Positions 35,747 to 47,141 of a stretch of 64,000 bases of DNA are shown one piece after another; position 1 is the first letter of the stretch; every line of letters begins with the position of its first letter. Source of the stretch: Ephydatia muelleri (taxonomy: Eukaryota > Porifera > Demospongiae > Spongillida > Spongillidae); assembly GCA_013339895.1 (NCBI GenBank), contig JABACO010000010.1, positions 4,960,536 through 5,024,535 on the forward strand. The letters are read 5' to 3'. Under the pieces are notes generated by a model. That model saw only the letters and a program-made list of their open reading frames with translations, was not told the origin of the DNA and made no database searches. Position numbers and translations under genes: made by a program.

Positions 35747-38700
35747 TCAGTGGATGCGGGTATAGGTGGTGTAGGCAGTACTGCTCCATCTTCCCAGCCG
35801 CTGGATGGTGGACAGTGGGAGGCCTGCTTGTGCTGCTGCTGTTGCTGCCCCAATCCGGAGACTGTGCGTATTGTACTTGGAGGTATCATATCCGCATCTG
35901 AGCAGTAGGTCCTTCAGGATGGCTCTTATCGCTCTGGAGATGAGTGGACGGCCAGTGTGGAAGTGAAATAGGACTACTCTTGGTTGTGCTGTGCAGTTTC
36001 CAAAGTCAGCTTGCAGTGCCATGACTGGGCATGACGTGCGATGAGTATAACTCATGGATATGATGGTGCCTCTCCCTGTTTGGTCAGTCTTTGACTTCTT
36101 GATAAGAAAATGGATGCCCTCCTTGACCCAGGAGACATCGTTTCTTGTGGGGTGGATTCTGGGTTCAAATCTGCCTCTGGTATTCCGAGTATACTCGCTA
36201 ACCCTCAGGAACCCAAAGAAACCAAATGTGAGGGCCGCTTTCAACATCAGCCTGTCGTGTCTACTGAGTGGATCGCTGTCCAGTAGCCTCAGTAGTTGCT
36301 CCAGCATTTCAACTGTGAGGGGTAGTCTCTTGGGCTTAAGGTGGGCTGGGCCCTGGGAGCGTTGCATGCCTCTGATGGCTAGGTTCAGTGTTGGGTTGTT
36401 GTGAGCCGGACTGCTAAACCCATGAGTAAGATAGAGGTGAGTGACAGCTGCAAGATACACCTGGATGGTGTTAGCCTGGAGTGCTTGGCTGAGATAGGCA
36501 GCAAAGAGATTTATGGTATACTTGGACCTTGGGAGGGGTGTCAAGGTTGAATTTGGTGCAGAAGGCGTAGTACTTCCTGATTCCTGCCCTGTAGGTGGTG
36601 GATGTTGAGTGTGTCACGGCTCTGTGGAGGAGGTATTTGAAGCGGCCTTCTAGAGCTCTGCCAGCTCTTGAGGTATAGGCATGGGCAGCTGGTTGGCCTG
36701 GGGGGCAAGAGAAAAGAAACGTGACATTTGATTGCGGGAAAGCGCATCGGCAATGAAGTTCTGTCTGCCTGGAAGGTGCACCAGGGAGACTGTAACGCTG
36801 TTTCTGGCTGCAATAAAGAATAACGTCCTCAGTAGTTCCATTATGCCAGGGTGCTTGGAGGACTTGTTGGTCCATGCGTGGACTATGGGCAGATTGTTGC
36901 AGTGGAACCTTATGTACTGTCCAGCCTGGAGGTGACCCCAAGTGCGAGCTGCTGAGATGATGGCAAATAGCTCCTGCCACTGTATGGAGCACTTGGGTAG
37001 TTGCTGGTGTGGTCGCCAGTCACCTCTGAACCAGGCCCATCCAAGTAAGCACCAAATCCGAATGAGGTGGAGGCATCAGTGTACAGCTGGAAGGATTCTG
37101 CATCCTTCCACTCTGGCACGATGAACATAGAGATGCCATTCCAAGATGGTAGGAAGCTGTTCCAACATTGTAGGTCAGCTCTGGCTTCGGGATTGAGGTG
37201 GATGTGGTGGTGTAGCCTTCTCACTGATGTTGAGAGGTGGATAAGGTGACGTAGGAACAGGCGTCCTGCTGGGACTACCTTGGCTGCAAAGGACAGTTTC
37301 CCAATTAGTGACAGGAGCTCCCTCTTGGTGGCTGTGCGTTTCCCAAGCCATGACATCATCAGGGATGAAATTTCCTGCGGCCTATCTGGTAGCAACCGGA
37401 GCTGCTGCAGTGAGGAGCCTAGAACAATACCCAGGAAGGTGATACAGGTCGCTGGTCCTCGCACTTCTCTGTGGCCACTGGGATACCCATCGTCTCATTT
37501 ACCTGGAGCATGGTAGACATGGACTCCTGGCAGGTAGGTTGGTCTGGGGGGTCAACTAGGAGAAAGTCATCGAGGTAGTGGAGTAGACTTGCGCCGTAAT
37601 TGTTCTCCAAGACCCAGTGAAGTGCGCTGGCAAAGTTGTTGAAGATGCTCGGAGCCAGCAGAGACCGAAGGGAAGGCAGGTATCACTGTAGTACTCAGCC
37701 CTCGCCAGTACATGCCAAGGAGTTCTCATTCAGATGCCTGAATTGGGATCATTCTGAAGGCAGATTTCAGGCCAACTTTGGCCATCCTGGCTCCTGTGTT
37801 GAATCTGCTAAGGAGGGCCACTGCATCATCAATCGTTGAGTAGTGAATAGCAAATTCTTCCTTGGCAATGAAGTCATTGATGCTGAGACCCTCTGGTGCA
37901 GATAGGTGAAGAATAACTCTCCACTTCCCTTTTTTTTTGGAACTACTCCCAGGCCAGATGTGTGGAGGTGCTCTAGGGGGCATTGTGAGAAGGGGCCAAG
38001 GATGTGTCCCAGCTCCACTTCTTATTGTAGCTCGGCGTCAATGATTTCAGGGTGCTGTAATACGGCGGTCAGGTTACATGCAGTGAAGGAGAAATGAGGG
38101 CTGTCATAGCCAGTGGAAACACTATTGTCAATGCCATTGAGCAGCCAGGAGACCCAGGCTTTGTCGGGATGTCCCTTCAGTTCTCGCTAAATAGCTGAGC
38201 ATCATAGTGGGGTGTGAGCTTGCTGGAGCTCCCTTAACCCCTGGAGAACTGGTGCGGGGGAAGGCCTTGGCAGAGTGATCTCCACCACTGCCAGTGACCC
38301 AGCACTTGTGGGAGAAGGTGCATTCCGTGCCCTTGGCGCACTTCCCAAAGTTGAACCGCCGGCAGATCTCCTCACCTGATGGCGTGTGTGTTGCATGCTC
38401 ACCCTGGTGAAAGCTGCCAGTTGTGGCTCCGGGGTGTGCTGGTGCCCCTGATGTCCCAATCCGTGAGTTGGTGGAGGGTTGCTGTCTGGTCCGAAATGCA
38501 GGGTTCGTGATGCACCATACTAGCAAGTCCTCCTTCAGTGCATTCCAGCGGAGGGCCTGTCTCTGGCTGCAGCTTGCCTGAACAGCTTGTCATACTTCAG
38601 GGTAGCTGCAACAGAGTACATTGAAAAAAGCTATCAGATAATTGACTGGTACTTCACCAGCTCCAGTGCAGTGTGGGGGCGATCTGGACCCGGATGGCGA

Positions 38701-39055
38701 TAAAGATGTTCCAGGCCTCCAGCCAGCTGCCAAGGTCGCTGACTTGGCATCTGTCCTTTCCCTTCCGCTCCCCAGCAGGAATTAAGTCGTCTATGGGGGA
38801 AAGAAGTTGTCAAAGTGGGCATACTTACCCCTCATGATCCTCTTCACTTCGCGCTTAGAAGGGTAGGGACCATGGTGATGAAGGGGGGGGGGCGTTCGGG
38901 AAGCTGTGACCTGGACCTGGAGTGATGGTGCCTCTTGTGCCGCTGGACTTTGACTTCTGCTTCTTTTTGCGTGCGTCAGAGTCGCTGGACTCGGACGATG
39001 AGCTGCTGGAGCTGCCGGTGTCACAGGAAAAGTGGAATCCCTGAAACATTTTCAC
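35747..39055 (-). mobile_element. DIRS-like retrotransposon relic (gag, RT-RNase H, tyrosine recombinase)
   Basis: Minus-strand order: gag-like region (38634-39055, basic, Ser-rich), CCCH zinc finger frame (38128-38526, CRRFNFGKCAKGTECTFSHK), reverse transcriptase (37726-37983 GKWRVILHLSAPEG; 37419-37610 with catalytic YLDD), RNase H (36910-37464 with YTDAS; 36650-36960 ending HLPGRQNFIADALSR), tyrosine recombinase (core-binding part about 36500-36660, catalytic part 35747-36544). The recombinase keeps LRVSEYTR, KKSKTDQ, HSLRIGAA, GRWSS and the tyrosine in TTYTRIH. A tyrosine recombinase in place of a DDE integrase defines the DIRS order. At least four frameshifts make it non-autonomous. Terminal repeats were not resolved. 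Confidence 0.8.
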
Positions 39056-39059
39056 CCCC

Positions 39060-39590
39060 GTGCCATTTTTCCCAGGAATTTTGGCACCCTCACTCCAATT
39101 TGCATAGGAAACTCAGCATCCCTTCAGGAAAATAGGCGTCCCTTAGCATAGCCATTTCTCCTAGGAATTTTGGAACCCCCTCACATTCCTAAATAATAAT
39201 AGAAATCTAAGAAACTATTCACTGGCCTTCTGGCATGTAAAAAAGTGGAGGACCATTTCAAGGCTTTAAAATGGTGTTATGTAATGTATGCCACGAAATG
39301 TTTGAATCAATAAACTGATGTATTAAGAATGAGCAGCTGCATTGAATGAGATAGTGACACACAACACGTATGGATGTTACATCTTATTAACTGTTTCAAA
39401 ATGTTTGTTGAAGTTAGTTATATATATGCCTTCATCTTGATGCAAGCCAAGCTTAGTTTCATGTGGTAAATGCTTGAGCTATTTGAATGTTTCTCCACAT
39501 TTGGCATATATATAAATTGTTGTAATAACAAATGATGCTGCTGGCAATCACCTCCAATTCTGTAGCCCAAGTGCCCAGAGTCTGCATCCT
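39060..39590. other. Interval without recognised gene
   Basis: Repeated phrases such as GGAATTTTGG(A/C)ACCC(C)CTCA at 39070 and 39165 may belong to the DIRS terminal region. Nothing else is seen. Confidence 0.35.
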
Positions 39591-39593
39591 TGA

Positions 39594-40420
39594 TCACTTC
39601 ATATAGCTTTCCATAGAGCCATCTGGGGATCCAAGGGAGGATAACATTAGATCTGTTGATTTGTGGATCATGTACGTTGTGATCAGCAGACGCAGTTCTT
39701 CATGAAACTCCTGTGATCCTGTTACAGCTAGAGAAACAGACTGAAAGAAACAGTTTCCACCTGCAGCAATCCTAGCTGTTGCTAATGGGCAGTGTGACAC
39801 AGCAATCATTGATGGCTGTGTCAAATGAGGGTGATTCACACGGATGAATGTCAACCCTAGAAGAGCACACCTCTCCTTATGCCACTCACTGCAAACTGGC
39901 TGGTAGTGATATGATCATTATGCTCTTCATTGGTAATCTCTAAAACATGAGATGATACACTGCTGCTGCTGCTGCTGCTACACTGTTCTTCATATTCTAG
40001 TAACACATCAATGTTAAAATCCTTTTTATTTCTGACTCACTCACACAATTCATCTAGATCATAAGGACTCATCAGAAAAGATATGTTCCCAAGTACATGA
40101 ACAGGCTTCAACTGGGCTTTGGTGGATTTGCTCCACACTTTAAGCCTCCCGAAAATGCATTAGAAAAAAAGGGGTATAGCCAGTAGAAGCTTGACTGGAT
40201 GTCCTGTAAATAATCATATTTAATATTATTATGCAAATACAGAATGCTTCATACCTGTAGCTAAACATGATTTTCTCAATATGATCATCCCATCATTTTT
40301 ACAACTTGAATCAGGGAACCTTTTAGTGTTTGTTTAAACCTCTCTGTCGATTCATTTGGCTGCGGATGATATGCACAAGCAACTCTGTGCTCAGTGCTTG
40401 TTAACTTCAGAAGATAATTA
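39594..40420 (-). pseudogene. Integrase plus OTU-like protease relic
   Basis: At 40290-40420 the minus strand reads an integrase-core end, CAYHPQPNESTERFKQTLKG, with the glutamate of the DDE triad in the TERF position. A middle stretch near 40060-40170 reads RLKVWSKSTKAQLKPVHVLG. At 39594-39854 an OTU-like cysteine protease segment reads AAGGNCFFQSVSLAVTGS followed by HEELRLLITTYM. The usual GDGNC has glycine in place of the catalytic-loop aspartate. Integrase with a downstream OTU domain is, from memory, seen in some integrase-type DNA transposons and retroelements. The reading frame is broken. Confidence 0.5.
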
Positions 40421-40720
40421 ACAACCTTACAATTGAAATAAATACAGCATAAAGCCTACAATTTATTTATACACAATAATGCATGTATAACTTGACAAGA
40501 GAACAACATAAATCCTTGATATACATATCACTGATCATGTAAATATAATGATGTATCAGTTACACTAATGTAAATATAAAATGAATAATTATAATATAAC
40601 TATTTGGAATCATTGCTGCACAAAGGGACCTTACATTTTTTAACAGATTACTAAATTTAGTTTCTTGTAAATGTCATTTTCACATTAATTCTTAACCCAA
40701 CAACCCCTGATGGAGTGGAT

Positions 40721-40940
40721 AACCCTCCCCCTCTCATGTAATCCCTCTGACCCATGCAACCAGACACCCCTCCCCCTCCCACCCCCTCATGACCCTCATC
40801 TCAAGTAATCCCTCTGGCCCATATGACCAGACAACCCTCCCCCTCCACCCCCTCATGATCCTCATCTCATGTAATCCCTCTGACCCATACAACCAGACAA
40901 CCCTCCCCCTCCCACCCTCTCAAAACCCCTCATCTCATGC
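40721..40940. repeat. Minisatellite, unit about 65-68 bp
   Basis: About 3.3 copies of a C-rich unit containing CATCTCATGTAATCCCTCTG and CCAGACAACCCTCCCCCTCC. It abuts the 5' truncation point of the reverse transcriptase that follows. Confidence 0.8.
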
Positions 40941-40969
40941 AATTCAACGGTATCGGGGGAGTGTGCAGT

Positions 40970-42859
40970 TGAAAAGTCCAAAGCCAGTGACTTCTTTGCC
41001 CCCTACCAGTTTGGAGTGGCTTGTGCAGCAGGAGCAGAAAAGGTTATCCATGGTCTCAGGTCTTGCATGGATGATCATTGGACGGATGAGAACTTCACAG
41101 TGCTGAAAATAGACATGCGTAATGCTTACAATCTTGTATCTCGTCAGGCCCTCTTGGATGAGTGCAGCATTCAATTCCCAGAGTTGCTCCCTTGGGCATC
41201 ATGGTGCTATGGCCAACACCCAGTATTGCAGCATGTATTGGGTACTATAAGCTCAGAGGTGGGTGTCCAGCAAGGAGACCCTTTAAGTCCAATGTACTTC
41301 TGCCTAGTACTACACAAGATTGTGTCTGCTATTGCATCAGATGAAAATTGCTCCAGTTTGCTGTTTCATGCATGGTACCAAGATGATGGTGCGGTTGCTG
41401 GTCCTAAGCATGCAGTTTCACGTGCACTTACCATCATCCAAGAGCTTGGCCCTCCATTGGGTCTGTTTATTAATGCAGCAAAATGTAAACTCTTCAGTAT
41501 TAGTGATCTCAGCATGTTCCCACCAGAAATGAAAAGATCTAGTGTACCTCATTTGGAGATCCTGGGAGCTCCTATTGGGGATGCAATTTTTTGTGCCAAA
41601 ATTGTATCTCAGAAGTGTGCTACAGCCTCCAAATTACTTTCCCAACTGGAAGAGGTTGGTTCTGTGGACCCCCAAGTTGCTCTGCTTCTGTTACGACAGT
41701 GTGGCGGATTTTGTAAGCTTGTGCACCTGGCAAGATCTACACCCCCTTCTCTCATTGCCGAAGGACTGGAGTACTTCGATAATGATGTTCGTCACTGCTT
41801 TGCTCTATCTACAGCTGTAGACACCACAAACAATGCTTGGAAACAGGCACAACTAAGCCTTAGCAGAGGTGGTTTAGGGCTTCGCCGGCTTTCAGAACAT
41901 TCATCTGCCTGTTATATAGCATCTCTAAGCATGGCTGGCATGTGCTCTGAGACCAATCAGCACCTGTTGAATGCCATCGATAAGTTTAATGAACATGTTT
42001 CTAATGAGGATACAGTTACATTGGAAACTATCAGAGAGACATCATGCCGCCAAAAGATGCTTTCGAACAAATTGGAAGACAGCCTGTTTGCACAGCTTTT
42101 TTCAAAATCATCATTGCCTGACAGAGCTCGCCTTTTATCAGTTTCATCTCCCCATGCTGCAGCATGGCTTTCCACAGCTCCTTCTCCTGGTCTCAATCTG
42201 CAGTTGGTGCCTTCTGAGTTCCAAGCAGCCTTACAATGGTGGCTTGGTGTTAGCATCTCAGGCTCTCAGGGTGCCACATGTCCTCACTGTCCAGCTCATT
42301 CTTTGGACCCTTTAGGCCACCATGCTTTGACATGCAGCATGGAGGCGATGTGGTCATTCGCCACAACAGGCTTCGGGATGTATTTGCAGAGTCATGTAGG
42401 AGAGCCTGCATAAGTGCACAGGTGGAGGTTGGGTACGGCTTTACATCTGAGGAACGCCACACGCGACCTGCTGATGTCCTGGCAGCAAACTGGATGATGG
42501 GAAAGCCTGCTGCATTTGACTTTACTGTCACATCACCGCTAACATCAAGTAATTTACCTGAAGCGAGTGTGACAACAGGGTCTGCAGCCTTGGCAGCAGA
42601 GGAGAGAAAGCATAAGGCCAATGACTCCAAATGTGCAGAACTGGGTTGGGTATGCATCCCAATAGCTGTGGAGACCTATGGGTGTTGGGGCACTGAAGCA
42701 AAGTGGGCAATATCGCAGCTAGCCTCTCGCTTGGCCACACGTCAGAACTGCCCAAAGTCTGCATCTGTCACAGCCCTATATCAAAGGTTGAGCATGACCC
42801 TTGTTAGGGCAAATGTGAGGGCTCTTCTGTCCAGGGCCATCTCAGACACCGGCTACTGA
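40970..42859 (+). mobile_element. Non-LTR-type retroelement: reverse transcriptase, CCHC motif, restriction-like endonuclease
   Basis: The open frame continues from about 40970 (DFFAPYQFGVACAAGAE) to 42413; the GTG at 41016 is not a start. RT motifs: KIDMRNAYN (first catalytic Asp), GVQQGDPLSPMYF, and YQDD at 41377-41388 (usual YADD). Then CPHC-x9-H-x4-C near 42283. A single-base deletion near 42337 moves the frame to 42278-42859: RHNRLRDVFAESCRRA, RPADVLAANWMMGKPAAFDF, LGWVCIPIAVETYGCWG. RT, then CCHC, then a PD-(D/E)XK-like nuclease is the order of RLE-type non-LTR retrotransposons (R2, CRE, Utopia types). The 5' end is cut off at the minisatellite. It is the best-preserved source for the many RLE fragments in the window. 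Confidence 0.75.
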
Positions 42860-43035
42860 TATATTATTCAGTCTAGGGGGTAGGTAATTTATAACGTTAT
42901 GTGCTTGTTTATCTGTATTGTACAAGTTTTTGTCTCAGTATATAATATAATTATATGTATGTATACAATAAAAAAATAAATTAGCGAAACCAATTAACAA
43001 CATCCCATGGGATATTCATTGTTCTAGAGAGCGTT

Positions 43036-43230
43036 ATGGCAAGCAAGCGTGTTCACTCGGGCTCGGAAAGTATGTCGAATTACTTTTCAAAGAAAGCAAA
43101 AGGTAATTTATACGTACAGGAATCGCACGCTGGTCATGACTGTCTTCACCCACCCGATCGCGTTATCTCATTACGTGATTCAGCTGCGTGAATGCATGAG
43201 GGCCCACATGCACACACCACTTAGACTACT

Positions 43231-43271
<41 letters not shown>

Positions 43272-44106
43272 AGTCCTATTAAAAATATTTATCTTTTTTG
43301 ACACATGCAGATATGGGTAAGACGCAAGATGAGGATATTGTGCATGCCTATAACTTGATACACAGTGTCATCAGTGATATTGCAATTTTCAGAGAGAACA
43401 TTGAAAAAGATTTTCATGATTGGTTTATGGATGCTAGCAGAATTGGTAGTGAGTTAGGCATAGTACTTACAGTTCCACGTCTATCTGGAAGACAGCAACA
43501 CAGGGCTAATGCAGGTCCAGAAAATCCAGATCCTGAAGTTTATTACAGAATTAATGTGGCAATTCCATTCTTGGATCACATGGAACAAGAACTAAACGAT
43601 AGATTTCATCGTGACAGTGTGGTTGGTAGTCACTTATTTTATCTAAGTTCCAACATTAATAATTAATCACAGTGATTTACAAGATCTTGCAAAATTTTTG
43701 TTGTTTTGGGAACGTGATTTACCTAGTGCTTCATCACTTCTATCTGAATTAAAACAGTGGCAACGTTTTTGGAAACTAAAATCTGAATCAGTCCTTTGAT
43801 AACATCATTCCTGCAGATCTGGCACATTGTATCCATGCAGCTGATGAAGATGTTTTCCCCAACATACGAGTACTATTAATTATTGCCTGCACTATACCTG
43901 TGTCGAGCTGTGAAGCAGAAAGGTCTTTTTCAGCATTGAGGCGTATTAAATCCTATTTACGAAGTACAATGAGTTCTGAGCGTTTTGCTGGATTAGCACT
44001 GATGCATTTGCATAGTGATGTTGACATTGATATTGATGAGGTGTGTGAAGCTTTTATCAGCAAACACAACAGAAAAATGTTTCAATCTTGCATTTTGTAC
44101 CAATAA
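43036..44106 (+). pseudogene. hAT-family (ZMYM1-like) transposase relic with internal deletion
   Basis: Exon 1 at 43036-43102 starts MASKRVHSGSESMSNYFSKK and ends at a phase-1 donor (GGTAATTT). The acceptor at 43310 (ACACATGCAG) joins in frame to DMGKTQDEDIVHAYNLI. Frame 43311-43666 covers the middle of the transposase. The end, about 43680-44106, reads FWERDLPSASSLLSEL, then SSCEAERSFSALRRIKSYL, the classic hAT C-terminal dimerisation motif. Frameshifts lie near 43665 and 43797. The protein is much shorter than full hAT/ZMYM1-like transposases, so the zinc-finger and most catalytic parts were deleted. Confidence 0.75.
43232..43271. repeat. Poly(C) run of about 40 bp
   Basis: Uninterrupted C-run inside the inferred intron 1 of the hAT relic. 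Its length is likely unreliable in the assembly. Confidence 0.95.
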
Positions 44107-44473
44107 ATGATTTTGTAGTAATTGTATAGATTCATTGTATGTTTTATTAGTTCATTCAGTGTCAAATGTGAAATGGCGATAAATACGTATTTCAATTCCA
44201 CAGCTATCTGCTGATAGGAAAATAAGTCTGTTAAATAGGGATTACTCATTAATTTTGGATAATTACGCAGTTTATGAGTTGTACTGAGAATAGAGTCCCC
44301 CAAACCGAACCACGCACAGTATTCGCCACCCTTTTCAAGTTTCTATAGAATGTCACCAATTATGTGCGGGATGACGATCCGTCAAAAGCTTCCGCGCTTC
44401 GCGCGAGTCGGGGCACATCCCCCTCCCGCACCCTCCCCTGTTAATTATTTATGTCGGACCCCCCCCCCCCCCC

Positions 44474-44499
44474 TTCCTGAATTCCTGTATCCGCCCCTG
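44474..44499. repeat. Probable right terminal inverted repeat of the hAT element
   Basis: Read on the minus strand this is CAGGGGCGGATACAGGAATT, a typical hAT terminal repeat start (CAGGGGCGGAT). It lies about 390 bp past the transposase stop. A matching left end was not found upstream of 43036. Confidence 0.6.
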
Positions 44500-44540
44500 C
44501 CATATCAGGTGTTAATATCTTTGGGACAGGGGATTAGTTC

Positions 44541-45331
44541 AATGGAAGTGAGGCTTTCCCTAGTGCTCAGGGTTGAATGGAGGTGAGGCTTTCCCTAGGG
44601 CTCAGGGTTGAATGGAGGTGAGGCTTTCCCTAGGGCTCAGGGTTGAATGGAGGTGAGGCTTTCCCTAGGGCTCAGGGTTGAATGGAGGTGAGGCTTTCCC
44701 TAGGGCTCAGGGTTGAATGGAGGTGAGGTTTTCCCTAGGGGCTCAGGGTTGAATGGAAGTGAGGCTTTCCCTAGGGCTCAGGGTTGAATGGAGGTGAGGC
44801 TTTCCCTAGGCTCAGGGTTGAATGGAGGTGAGGCTTTCCCTAGGGCTCAGGGTTGAATGGAGGTGAGGCTTTCCCTAGGGCTCAGGGTTGAATGGAGGTG
44901 AGGCTTTCCCTAGGGCTCAGGGTTGAATGGAGGTGAGGCTTTCCCTAGGCTCAGGGTTGAATGGAAGTGAGCCTTTCCTTAGGGCTCAGGGTTGAATGGA
45001 GGTGAGCCTTTCCCTAGGGCTCAGGGTTGAATGGAGGTGAGGCTTTCCCTAGGGCTCAGGGTTGAATGGAGGCGAGGCTTTCCCTAGGGCTCAGGGTTGA
45101 ATGGAGGTGAGGCTTTCCCTAGGGCTCAGGGTTGAATGGAGGTGAGGCTTTCACTAGGGGCTCAGGGTTGAATGGAGGTGAGGCTTTCCCTAGGGGCTCA
45201 GGGTTGAATGGAGGTGAGGCTTTCCCTAGGGCTCAGGGTTGAATGGAGGTGAGGCTTTCCCTAGGGCTCAGGGTTGAATGGAGGTGAGGCTTTCCCTAGG
45301 GCTCAGGGTTGAATGGAGGTGAGGCTTTCCC
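44541..45331. repeat. 35-bp minisatellite, about 22-23 copies
   Basis: The unit is GAGGCTTTCCCTAGGGCTCA followed by GGGTTGAATGGAGGT. Copies differ by single substitutions (GGAGGT/GGAAGT/GGAGGC) and by one G more or fewer in the GGG. There are no spacers, so it is not a CRISPR array. It starts about 40 bp beyond the hAT terminal repeat. Confidence 0.95.
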
Positions 45332-45339
45332 AGGGGGGT

Positions 45340-46970
45340 TGTCCCCAGGCTTTAGGCTGGGGATTTTAGCATATCGCTCACGTTCCCCAAAACATTAAAC
45401 CAGGTGTTTAGTACCTAAACCAACACTTATCTTTCATAACCAGGAAGTGTTGCGAATGCTCTCACATTCTGCAGTTCCAATCATTTCACATTTTAGCATT
45501 CTGGGTCATACTGTACGATTCTTTGTTTTTCAAAAGTGTTGTACAGTGTATGTAAATAGCGTACAGAATTTTCCGACGAGGATTGGCTATACAGTCTTGC
45601 AAACCTTCTACTAGAATTTATGCAAAGAGCAAGTGCAATGTCAAAAAAATTTAAATCGAAGTCCAAGATATCACATGTTAACATGTACATGGCAATGCGT
45701 TCGCAGTTCCGTAATAACAATCGGCCACATTTTTCATCTCCTATACAAAAAAAAACCTTCCCATCCACTGTATATTCGAGCGAGCTTAAAAACCATCTAT
45801 CTACTTGAACATCCCTGATTACATCACTGTATGTCCATTGCTACTGAGATTCATTCCTCGATCCCATCGCGTTGTTACAGCGTCGAATCACTGCTCGATT
45901 CCCAGTTAGTTTGCAATTTACATATTTGATAAAAATGTCGGACACTTTGTATCGAAATGACAAATCTACTGAGAATCAAGCATTGGTTCGACTGTTCATT
46001 TTGCCCTCTGTGCATGCATCCACCTGAAAATTGTCGTATATGATTGCGCTCTATTTAGGAAGGGCGTTCAAAAGTTGCCTGCATGGAAACTACCGAGCAG
46101 TTTCACTTATCGGTATACATCTGATTATGGTGATCATTGTTAGAGATCAATGAATGATTGAAGTCTCTATGATTGTGCACTGTAATAAAAAAGTGAAGAG
46201 TTGATGAGGTTTACTTTGATTTTGCGAAAGCATTCGATTCATTTTCTTTAGTAAACGCTATTTGTAGATCGAATCATACGACTTTTGTACATTTGCACGA
46301 AGGGCATGATTCATTAGTAAGAAAATTCCAACAGGAGCTTGTTGGGATGTACACTTACCCTTAATCGGGCAAATGTATTTGCTAGTAATATTAATTGCTC
46401 ATTGTTCTGAACAGAATGGATGCACTGTTCATTGCGTGAGCTGGTCTGGTAGAGAAAATATATAAATACTTTTATTGTCAACCGAAGCACGGAAATTCGA
46501 ACAATTTGAAAGCTAGTGATGATGCTGGACACTGTCCCATATCCCATTGAAATGGAGTGTCCATCTACCAAATGGGCAATCTAAATTGGACTATCCTTAG
46601 TGGAGTTATGGGACACTGATTTGTAATTAGCCATACATTTAATTGGAAATCCGTCCAGGAAAATTTGAAAGAGCACAACAAGGGTGATTGTAAAGGACAC
46701 TGTCCCATATTGTGTGAACAGTTTCAAAGTGCATTAATGCAGTACGACTATATAGACGCGTTTGTGATATTGTGCTTTCACTAAAGGTATTAAGTCAACA
46801 TGAAGCTAAAGAATTAAGCAGAAAGGAATTCATGCACCTATAAGACAAGAAATACTCTAGAGAGCGTTTAAAAAAAGTTGATTGTCAGTGTTGAGTGTAG
46901 CAGTGTCTATCAATATTGGCATTCGAGTCATTCGCACGTGTTGCGGACCAGTCCGCGTAGTCTAGGCTTG
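45340..46970. other. Interval without recognised gene
   Basis: No coding exon is convincing. The 16-mer GGACACTGTCCCATAT occurs at about 46527 and 46704, with GGGACACTG between, suggesting a small repeat pair. Confidence 0.4.
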
Positions 46971-46974
46971 GAAT

Positions 46975-47140
46975 TGGGAATGTAGCTGCTTCATAGTGCA
47001 TCATAAAATAAACCCATTCACAAGAAATGACAAAATACTCTTTAAGGTGCACAGATATTCAAATGTTGATGTATGTAGTAAAAACTTGGTAGTAAGATAT
47101 CGATGCACGCATGGTACCAGGAAAACGAAACAACATTTTG
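46975..47140 (+). repeat. Dispersed repeat, copy 2
   Basis: Diverged copy of 4044-4218. It ends within a few bases of the point where homology to seven-helix receptor 1 begins (47149), so its insertion or a rearrangement at it marks the truncation of receptor 2. Confidence 0.6.
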
Positions 47141-47141
47141 T

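Noticed and set aside
41016-41018. Start of the reverse transcriptase at 41016
   Set aside because: The codon is GTG inside the conserved PYQFGVA segment; the frame is open further upstream and the element is 5'-truncated.
41957-42764. Antisense frames opposite the reverse transcriptase and nuclease
   Set aside because: They overlap a well-supported coding frame on the plus strand and show no domain.
44541-45331. Regular repeat array that might be taken for CRISPR
   Set aside because: Units are directly adjacent with no unique spacers, and the context is eukaryotic.
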